DNA from: UBA1715 sp045615765
Lineage (GTDB): Bacteria > Bacteroidota > Bacteroidia > Bacteroidales > UBA1715
Assembly (NCBI GenBank): GCA_045615765.1
Contig: JAZLFM010000051.1
Coordinates: 1-27,167, forward strand
Length of the DNA stretch: 27,167 nucleotides
Reading direction: 5' to 3'
In this document: positions 21,267 to 27,167 of the stretch, piece after piece
Numbering within the stretch: the first letter of the stretch is position 1
How the letters are laid out: each line of letters starts with the position of its first letter
Position numbers and translations under genes: made by a program
The notes under the pieces: model-generated
The model's database searches: none
Seen by the model: only the letters and a program-made list of their open reading frames with translations
What the model was told of the DNA's origin: nothing

Positions 21267-23564
21267 ATGCACCAAACACAAAAACACAACCTGATTTTTA
21301 AATTGCTTCTTGCAATGGCTGTGTTTGTATTTGCTCAGTGTTCGGTAACTCGTCATCTTGCCGATGATCAGAAACTTTTAGTCAAGAATGTAATAAAGTC
21401 TGACAATCGAAAAGTTGATAAAGACGAAATGTTGAATTATGTGAAACCAAAACCTAATCGTGCTCTTTGGGGATTTCATACTCGTTTATATTTTTATTAT
21501 GCTTTTGAACATTCAGAACGAAGATTTGGAACCTGGATGCGTGAAATTGTTGGTGAAGCTCCTGTTTTGTTTGATAGTTCCTTAGTAAAGAAAAACGAAG
21601 AACAACTTCGTCTGTTTTTAAATGAATTGGGCTATTATAATGCTTCGGTAAGCTCAGAAAGAAAATATAACGGTTGGAACGATAAAAAAGTTTCTGTTTT
21701 ATATCATTTGGAAACAGGAACGCAATATAAGATAGCTTCTTGTCTGTATCAGTCTGCAGATTCAGGTATTAGTCAAATACTTGATAAAACAGAAAATATG
21801 TCTAAAATAAAGAAGGGGAAACCATTTTCGATAGCTCTTTTACAGGAAGAACAAGAACGAATAGTTTCTGTTTGTCGTGCTATGGGATATTATGCGTTCT
21901 CAAGGGAAAATGTTATGTTTTCAGCCGATACGATGCGTGGCCCGGATAGTGTAAGTCTTGTTATTGGTATAAAAAAGACCACAGATGCGTCTTTGAAAAA
22001 ACATATAATAAGTTCTGTTTCTATAAAACAAGGTGAGGGGGGAAGAGAAGTTAAACATTCTGAGAATCGTAAAGGAAAGGCAAAAAAAGATAAGTATGTG
22101 TCTCCGACATTTATAAAAGAGCAAACTATACAGCAAGCAAACTTCATTGAAAAGAAGAAAATGTATAGTTCTTTCCGAGAATCGAGAACGCAAAAGATAT
22201 TGTCTAGTTATCCAATTGTGAAACTTGTTACTATAGAATTTAAACCTTCTCTTGTCCAACCAGATGAAAAAACAGTTCAATTAGATTGTTCGATGGAAAT
22301 TGCTGCAGAAAAAAAGCAGTCTATGTCATTCGAAGTAGAGGGAACTAATACAAGTGGAGATTGGGGTGCAGAATTAAATGCGTCGTATGTAAACAGGAAT
22401 GTATTCCATGGTGCTGAATATATGACGGTGAAATTCAAATTCGCAGAAGAATACAATAATGTTTTGAAAGGCGGTGAAGATGGGAATCGTAGGCTTTTTA
22501 ACTCACAGGATTATGGAATCGGTGTAGATTTTACGACTCCAAAATTTTTGTTGCCATTCAATTCTCGAGATTATGATAAAAAATTCCGTGCAAAGACAAA
22601 TCTTCATTTTGAATACAATTTTTTACAAACTACAGATTATACACGACCAACGACAGAGGTGAATTTTGGTTATATTTGGTATGGAAAGCGTTTTTGGACA
22701 TTTACATTGAACCCGATAGATTTTAGTTATATTCGTTATTATGACATATCAGAACGCTTTAATAAATTCATAAATAGTCGAGATTACTATAAGTATAGTT
22801 ATGAAGATTATCTATTGTATTGCAACAATTTATCGGTAGTCTATTATAACAAACGAACGATAGAAACTAAAGATTATCAATATTTCAAAGTTGGAGCCGA
22901 AACCAGTGGAAATTTGATGTATGTGTATTGTAAATCTATAAACAAAGAAAAAAACGACGTCGGACAATATGAAACATTTAATTTGCCTTTTGCACAATAT
23001 GCAAAAATAGATGTTGACTATAGATATTATAATGTTATTTCCAATAGAACAACATTTGTGTATCGTGTGTTTGGAGGTATTGCAATGCCATATTTGAATT
23101 CAAATGTGTTGCCAAGCTTGAAAAAATATTATGCAGGTGGAGCAAACAGTATGCGTGCTTGGGAAAGTCGATCGTTAGGACTCGGTTCACATGTCGATAC
23201 GGTAAGTGGTTTTAAATACTATTTGGGAGATGTGAAGCTGGAATTGAATTTTGAAAGTCGATTTCATTTATTTTGGATAATAGATGGTGCAGCATTCGTT
23301 GATGTTGGAAATATATGGGCTTTTGACAATAATGAGTTAACGGATGCAAGATTCCATATAAGAGATTTTTATAAAGATTTGGCTGTCGGAACAGGTTTGG
23401 GATTAAGATTTGATTTTTCTTTCCTAATATTTCGTTGCGATTTAGGTGTAAAAGTTAGAGAAGCATATACCATAAATAATACAAACAAACATTTAATCTG
23501 GGGTAATCGAAGTTTGACCAGAGATGACTGGAATCTTAGCGTTGGAATCGGTTATCCGTTCTAA
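21267..23564 (+). CDS. TamL-like lipid-anchored Omp85/BamA-superfamily outer-membrane protein
   Basis: 765 residues from the ATG at 21267; an in-frame ATG at 21210 is rejected because it lies upstream of the promoter and hides the signal sequence. The N-terminus has a hydrophobic stretch (FKLLLAMAVFVFAQC) ending in Cys25, with an unusual Gln at -1, followed by SVTRHLADDQKLLVKNVI, the start pattern of Bacteroidota TamL proteins. Residues about 30-330 are POTRA-like, including a Lys-rich insert (near 275-295); about 335-765 form the 16-stranded D15-type barrel, ending in DDWNLSVGIGYPF with the terminal Phe. TamA/TamL proteins take part in outer-membrane assembly or lipid transport with TamB; no tamB is in the window. 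An HhH protein gene follows after 5 nt. Confidence 0.82.
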   Translation: MHQTQKHNLIFKLLLAMAVFVFAQCSVTRHLADDQKLLVKNVIKSDNRKVDKDEMLNYVKPKPNRALWGFHTRLYFYYAFEHSERRFGTWMREIVGEAPVLFDSSLVKKNEEQLRLFLNELGYYNASVSSERKYNGWNDKKVSVLYHLETGTQYKIASCLYQSADSGISQILDKTENMSKIKKGKPFSIALLQEEQERIVSVCRAMGYYAFSRENVMFSADTMRGPDSVSLVIGIKKTTDASLKKHIISSVSIKQGEGGREVKHSENRKGKAKKDKYVSPTFIKEQTIQQANFIEKKKMYSSFRESRTQKILSSYPIVKLVTIEFKPSLVQPDEKTVQLDCSMEIAAEKKQSMSFEVEGTNTSGDWGAELNASYVNRNVFHGAEYMTVKFKFAEEYNNVLKGGEDGNRRLFNSQDYGIGVDFTTPKFLLPFNSRDYDKKFRAKTNLHFEYNFLQTTDYTRPTTEVNFGYIWYGKRFWTFTLNPIDFSYIRYYDISERFNKFINSRDYYKYSYEDYLLYCNNLSVVYYNKRTIETKDYQYFKVGAETSGNLMYVYCKSINKEKNDVGQYETFNLPFAQYAKIDVDYRYYNVISNRTTFVYRVFGGIAMPYLNSNVLPSLKKYYAGGANSMRAWESRSLGLGSHVDTVSGFKYYLGDVKLELNFESRFHLFWIIDGAAFVDVGNIWAFDNNELTDARFHIRDFYKDLAVGTGLGLRFDFSFLIFRCDLGVKVREAYTINNTNKHLIWGNRSLTRDDWNLSVGIGYPF

Positions 23565-23569
23565 TTAGT

Positions 23570-24409
23570 ATGAAAAAAGCCAATCAAAATTGGGTGCGGT
23601 TAGGTAAGAACCTATCCACGCTTATCGTTGTTGTTACTATTGCTATATTTTTTTATGAATATAAGCCTAAGAAGCAAATAGTTGTTAATCAAGAAATAAA
23701 TCTTGTGCCGGAAGCAAAACCTAGTATTGTAATAGAAAACGATAAGGTTATAAATCCTAATACTGCAAGTTTTGATGATTTCTTATCTGTTGGTTTTACT
23801 GAAAAGCAAGCCAAAAGTTGTATAAACTACAGAACCAAAGGTGGCGTATTCTATAAGGAGGAAGACGTTCTAAAAATATATAGTATAACAGAAAAAGATT
23901 TTGAATTGTTACGATCCCATATCGAGATTCCAAAACAACAAAAGCGAAAGGAAAAAGAACATTTTTCACAAGCAAAAAAAGAAAATGTATCACAACAAAA
24001 AAAATATACTATTGTAGATATAAATAAGTGCGACACCACGGAGCTAAAACTTTTACCCAAAATTGGAACCTTCCGTGCAAGAAAAATAATTGAGTACAGA
24101 GAAAAATTAGGAGGATTTTATTCTATAGAACAGTTGTTTGCTGTTTATTCTATGGATTCAGCCGCAGTTACAGCGATATCACCTTATGTCATAATATCAA
24201 CAGAAAACATAAAAAAACTTAATGTCAATACCCAAACATTTAAGGAAATTAATAAACATCCACTAATAAACTTTGAGCAAACGAAAAAAATCTTTGCTTA
24301 TAAAAAAATTGTGGGTACAATAAAAAACCTTGAAGAGCTCCTTAAAAACGGCATTCTTGAGGATGACGAGTATAATATTTTACAATACTACTTAAAAACA
24401 ATTGATTAA
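23570..24409 (+). CDS. Membrane-anchored protein with three ComEA-type helix-hairpin-helix repeats
   Basis: 279 residues. One N-terminal membrane helix (about 15-29) places the rest outside the cytoplasm. Three HhH repeats follow: about 61-119 (NPNTASFDDFLSVGFTEKQA), 148-209 (VDINKCDTTELKLLPKIGTFRARKII) and 217-276 (LNVNTQTFKEINKHPLI). The middle one is the most canonical (DxNxxxxxEL..LPxIG..RAxxI), the others are partly degraded. A Lys/Gln-rich linker (about 121-146) separates the first two. ComEA-type HhH proteins bind double-stranded DNA in the periplasm during natural uptake; that role is possible but not shown, as no other competence gene is present. It sits 5 nt after the tamL-like gene and is probably co-transcribed with it. 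Confidence 0.82.
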   Translation: MKKANQNWVRLGKNLSTLIVVVTIAIFFYEYKPKKQIVVNQEINLVPEAKPSIVIENDKVINPNTASFDDFLSVGFTEKQAKSCINYRTKGGVFYKEEDVLKIYSITEKDFELLRSHIEIPKQQKRKEKEHFSQAKKENVSQQKKYTIVDINKCDTTELKLLPKIGTFRARKIIEYREKLGGFYSIEQLFAVYSMDSAAVTAISPYVIISTENIKKLNVNTQTFKEINKHPLINFEQTKKIFAYKKIVGTIKNLEELLKNGILEDDEYNILQYYLKTID

Positions 24410-24412
24410 AAA

Positions 24413-24443
24413 CTTGCTCTTTATTCAAAAGTTTATACATTTG
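24413..24443 (+). promoter_or_regulatory. Promoter of the rpsU operon
   Basis: CTTG (24413-24416), a 19-nt spacer and TACATTTG (24436-24443) fit the Bacteroidota consensus with one -33 mismatch. The leader would be about 30 nt and contains no Shine-Dalgarno-like purine block. Confidence 0.6.
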
Positions 24444-24480
24444 CAGTCCGAAAAAATAACATTCTAAACAAACAAATAAT

Positions 24481-24675
24481 ATGATTATCGTTCCAGTAAA
24501 AGAAGGCGAAAACATTGACAAAGCGTTAAAGAAATTCAAAAGAAAATTTGAAAAAACTGGCGTTGTTAAAGAATTAAGAAACAGACAAGCGTTCACAAAA
24601 CCTTCAGTTATTCGTAGAGAGCAACTTATTAAAGCTATCTATAAACAAAAAATGCAATTGACTGATGAACAATAA
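24481..24675 (+). CDS. rpsU: 30S ribosomal protein S21 (bS21)
   Basis: 64 residues of the bS21 family: MIIVPVKEGENIDKALKKFKRKF, then KTGVVKELRNRQAFTKPSVIRRE, a basic C-terminal half. In Bacteroidota bS21 helps hide the anti-Shine-Dalgarno end of 16S rRNA. In flavobacteria the rpsU message is reported to carry a strong SD used for autoregulation; no such sequence is visible in the leader here. The last 11 bases overlap the start of the recombinase gene (24665), implying translational coupling. Confidence 0.97.
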   Translation: MIIVPVKEGENIDKALKKFKRKFEKTGVVKELRNRQAFTKPSVIRREQLIKAIYKQKMQLTDEQ

Positions 24676-25555
24676 TTCCTGTAATGAGGAATTATTGCAA
24701 ACTTTTTTGAACTATCTCGAGTACGAGAAAAAAAGTTCAAAGCATACAGTTATATCTTACCAAAACGATTTGTCTTATTTTGTTAGGCATTTAGGAGAAA
24801 AAAGTATTCTAAATGTTAATTCAAAAGACATTCGTGGATGGATAAGTACTTTATCAGAAGAAGGAATTGCTTCACGATCTATTAATAGAAAGATTGTAGC
24901 AATTCGTTCTTTTTTTTATTTCTTACAGCGGCAAGGGAAACTACAAAATAATGTAGCACGAAAAGTTCATGCTCTGAAAGCAAAAAAAAGGTTGCCAAAT
25001 TTTGTAGAAGAAGAAAAAATGAATATCTTGCTAGACGAAAATATCTTCGCAAAAGATTTTTCTGGTTTGCGAGATAGAGTGGTCATTGAATTATTGTACA
25101 CAACTGGAGTTCGTCGTGCGGAGTTGGTTAAACTAGGACTTGATTCTATAGATTTTGCAGAAGGCACAATAAAAGTTTTTGGAAAACGAAATAAAGAACG
25201 TATCGTGCCAATGCTTCCTGAATGTTCTTCTTTGTTGAAGAAGTATATAGAAGAGAGAAATAAGATAGCTAGTGACAATTCAAATCTCATTGTAACCGAC
25301 AAAGGGATAAAAGCATATGATAAGTTCTTATATAGAATAGTACATAAGTATTTAGGTGAAGTTACAACTTTAAATAAACGTAGCCCTCATGTACTTCGTC
25401 ATACGTTCGCGACACATTTATTAAATAATGGTGCCGACATTAATGATATAAAAGAATTATTAGGACATGCTTCGTTAGCGGCAACTCAAGTATATACTCA
25501 TAATTCATTTGAGAAATTGAAAAAAGTATATAAACAATCTCATCCGAGAAATTAA
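24665..25555 (+). CDS. Tyrosine recombinase of the XerC/XerD type
   Basis: 296 residues, the normal Xer length. The N-terminal SAM-like core-binding domain (about 8-95) is followed by the catalytic domain. Active-site residues are all present: Arg150 (TTGVRRAEL), Lys174 (GKRNKER), His242 and Arg245 (PHVLRHTFATH), His268 (LLGHAS) and nucleophile Tyr277 (TQVYTH). Family function is resolution of chromosome dimers at dif by paired strand exchange. The operon position between rpsU and hpf is a stable Bacteroidota arrangement and argues against a mobile-element integrase. The start at 24665 lies within rpsU (11-nt overlap); no other early Met is available. Whether it is XerC or XerD cannot be settled without the second Xer gene. 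Confidence 0.92.
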   Translation: MNNNSCNEELLQTFLNYLEYEKKSSKHTVISYQNDLSYFVRHLGEKSILNVNSKDIRGWISTLSEEGIASRSINRKIVAIRSFFYFLQRQGKLQNNVARKVHALKAKKRLPNFVEEEKMNILLDENIFAKDFSGLRDRVVIELLYTTGVRRAELVKLGLDSIDFAEGTIKVFGKRNKERIVPMLPECSSLLKKYIEERNKIASDNSNLIVTDKGIKAYDKFLYRIVHKYLGEVTTLNKRSPHVLRHTFATHLLNNGADINDIKELLGHASLAATQVYTHNSFEKLKKVYKQSHPRN

Positions 25556-25567
25556 AATTGTATAGCT

Positions 25568-25867
25568 ATGGAAGTAAAAATTCAATCAGTAGGCTTTAAA
25601 GCCGATGCAAAACTAAAAGAGTTTGCAACAAACAAGGTTAATAAATTGGATACTTTTTCTGATGTCTTACAATCGGCAGATGTGTTTTTTAAATTAGTGA
25701 ACACTGCAAGTGAAGAAAACAAAGAAGCAGAAATTAGCATTAAGACTCCAGGAAAGGAACTTTTCGCAAAGAAATCGGCTAAATCATTTGAAGAAGCAGT
25801 TGATTTGGCGACTGAAGCTTTGAGAAATCAGATAGAAAAAATGAAAGGAAAGCAAGAAAAAAAGTAA
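25568..25867 (+). CDS. hpf: Ribosome hibernation promoting factor (short HPF/RaiA family)
   Basis: 99 residues, the short form without the C-terminal dimerisation domain. It starts MEVKIQSVGFKADAKLKEFATNKVNKL and has the beta-alpha-beta core of the family, with SFEEAVDLATEALRNQIEKMK as the long second helix and a Lys-rich tail. Short HPF binds the 30S decoding centre and promotes 100S formation or inactivity in slow growth. It lies 12 nt after the xer gene on the same transcript. RaiA (YfiA) is the close alternative name. Confidence 0.93.
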   Translation: MEVKIQSVGFKADAKLKEFATNKVNKLDTFSDVLQSADVFFKLVNTASEENKEAEISIKTPGKELFAKKSAKSFEEAVDLATEALRNQIEKMKGKQEKK

Positions 25868-25872
25868 ATTCT

Positions 25873-25902
25873 TTTGTTTTTAAGAAAAAAAAAGTACATT
25901 TG
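25873..25902 (+). promoter_or_regulatory. Promoter of the tRNA-Thr / tuf transcript
   Basis: TTTG (25873-25876), an 18-nt spacer and TACATTTG (25895-25902) match the consensus fully. The tRNA begins 45 nt after the -7 box. This lets tRNA-Thr and tuf be transcribed independently of rpsU-xer-hpf. Confidence 0.65.
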
Positions 25903-25946
25903 CACTCCAAATTTTCGGGCGGATATGTCTGTGCGGAATTGAGTCG

Positions 25947-26018
<72 letters not shown>

Positions 26019-26069
26019 CAGAAATGATGTGAAATTTTATATGTTGAATAATAATAAATATTAGTAGAA

Positions 26070-27167
26070 ATGGCAAAAGAAAAGTTTGATAGATCCAAAG
26101 ATCACGTAAACATTGGTACTATCGGTCACGTTGACCACGGTAAAACAACTTTGACAGCAGCTATCACAACTGTATTGGCAAAGAAAGGTCTTTCAGAAGT
26201 AAAATCATTCGATCAAATCGATAACGCTCCTGAAGAAAAAGAAAGAGGTATCACAATCAACACTGCTCACGTTGAATACCAAACAGAAAACCGTCACTAT
26301 GCTCACGTTGACTGTCCAGGTCACGCTGACTACGTAAAGAACATGGTTACTGGTGCTGCTCAAATGGATGGTGCTATCCTAGTTGTTGCTGCAACTGATG
26401 GTCCAATGCCTCAAACAAAAGAACACGTTCTTCTTGCAAAACAAGTAAACGTACCAAGAATCGTTGTTTTCTTGAACAAATGCGATATGGTTGACGATGC
26501 TGAAATGTTCGACTTAGTTGAAATGGAAGTTCGTGAATTGTTGAGCAAATATGATTTCGATGGTGATAATACTCCTATCATCCGTGGTTCTGCTCTAGGT
26601 GCATTGAACGGTGAAGCAGAATGGGAAGATAAAGTAATGGAATTGATGGCAGCTGTTGATACATGGATTCCACTTCCTCCACGTGAAAACGAAAAACCAT
26701 TCTTGATGCCAGTTGAAGATATCTTCTCAATCACTGGTCGTGGTACTGTTGCTACAGGTCGTATCGAAAGAGGTGTTATCCACACAGGTGATGAAATGCA
26801 AATCATCGGTTTCGACGCTAACTTGAAAACAACTTGTACTGGTGTTGAAATGTTCCGTAAACTTCTTGATGAAGGTCAATCAGGTGATAACGTTGGTTTG
26901 TTGCTTCGTGGTATCGAAAAAGATCAAATCAAACGTGGTATGGTTATCTGTAAACCAGATTCAATCAAACCTCACAAAAAATTCAAAGCTGAAGTTTATG
27001 TATTGAGTAAAGACGAAGGTGGTCGTCACACTCCATTCCATAACAAATACCGTCCTCAATTCTACATCCGTACAACTGACGTTACTGGTGAAATTTCTCT
27101 TCCAGAAGGTGTAGAAATGGTTATGCCAGGTGATAACGTAACAATCACTGTAGATTTGCTTTCAAGC
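26070..27167 (+). CDS. tuf: Translation elongation factor EF-Tu, 3'-truncated by window edge
   Basis: 366 codons are visible; EF-Tu is about 395 residues, so roughly 30 C-terminal residues lie outside. It delivers aminoacyl-tRNA to the ribosome as a GTPase. Motifs: GHVDHGKTT for the P-loop, RGITINTAHVEY for switch I, DCPGHADY for switch II, NKCDMVDD and SALGAL for guanine recognition. Domains 2 and 3 follow (GRGTVATGRIERGV, RGIEKDQIKRGMV, KYRPQFYIRTTDVTG). Codons are strongly biased (CGT, GGT, ATC, AAC), the most so in the window. The ATG at 26070 is preceded by an AT-rich 51-nt spacer with no Shine-Dalgarno sequence. Confidence 0.98.
   Translation, partial: MAKEKFDRSKDHVNIGTIGHVDHGKTTLTAAITTVLAKKGLSEVKSFDQIDNAPEEKERGITINTAHVEYQTENRHYAHVDCPGHADYVKNMVTGAAQMDGAILVVAATDGPMPQTKEHVLLAKQVNVPRIVVFLNKCDMVDDAEMFDLVEMEVRELLSKYDFDGDNTPIIRGSALGALNGEAEWEDKVMELMAAVDTWIPLPPRENEKPFLMPVEDIFSITGRGTVATGRIERGVIHTGDEMQIIGFDANLKTTCTGVEMFRKLLDEGQSGDNVGLLLRGIEKDQIKRGMVICKPDSIKPHKKFKAEVYVLSKDEGGRHTPFHNKYRPQFYIRTTDVTGEISLPEGVEMVMPGDNVTITVDLLSS

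Noticed and set aside
24665..25555. Tyrosine recombinase as a mark of an integrative element
   Set aside because: It is in a conserved housekeeping position between rpsU and hpf, has Xer length and motifs, and there are no flanking att-like repeats or cargo genes; the tRNA-Thr downstream is intact with no duplicated 3' end.
26411..26806. Minus-strand 131-codon open frame inside tuf
   Set aside because: It is fully antisense to a highly conserved EF-Tu gene with strong codon bias, which produces such open antisense frames by chance.

Overview
The window is a chromosomal stretch of an AT-rich member of the Bacteroidota, most likely a Bacteroidales species. The lineage markers are a fused MurF-Alr protein, a 51-residue DUF4295 protein in the rpmB-rpmG-ftsY cluster, two PorE-type (TPR / PD40 propeller / CRD / OmpA) cell-envelope proteins, a lipid-anchored TamA-like (TamL) protein, promoters of the TTTG / TAnnTTTG type, and an absence of Shine-Dalgarno sequences. 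There is no plasmid, prophage, insertion sequence or CRISPR array. The only recombinase is a housekeeping Xer-type enzyme in a ribosomal-protein operon.

Layout. (1) 1-3766: two tandem PorE-like genes; the first is cut by the left window edge and the second ends in a strong terminator. (2) 3876-6885: a three-gene operon of GH27 alpha-galactosidase, a NUDIX-fold regulator with a decayed NUDIX box, and anmK (anhydromuramic acid kinase). (3) 6886-11738, minus strand: a periplasmic-TPR / cytoplasmic PP2C phosphatase followed by murF-alr, whose stop codon abuts that of anmK. (4) 11955-13172: rocD with its own terminator. (5) 13411-16276: rpmB, rpmG, DUF4295, an attenuator-like terminator, ftsY, a small unknown gene and a cation efflux (CDF) gene. 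(6) 16313-19090, minus strand: a tight operon of cupin, beta-barrel-like lipoprotein and class I fumarase. (7) 19338-21116: long-chain acyl-CoA ligase behind a repeat-rich divergent regulatory region. (8) 21267-24409: tamL-like gene and a membrane-anchored triple HhH protein. (9) 24481-27167: rpsU, xer recombinase, hpf, tRNA-Thr and tuf, the last cut by the right edge.

Together the genes serve envelope construction (PorE-like, TamL, lipoprotein), peptidoglycan synthesis and recycling (MurF-Alr, AnmK), signalling (PP2C/TPR), translation and protein targeting (L28, L33, S21, HPF, EF-Tu, FtsY) and central metabolism (fumarase, RocD, acyl-CoA ligase). I see no clear multi-gene system of a completely new type. 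The best leads are the decayed NUDIX regulator in the GH27/anmK operon, the cupin-lipoprotein-fumarase operon, the repeats in front of the acyl-CoA ligase and in front of tamL, the unknown 94-residue gene, and the paired PorE-like genes.
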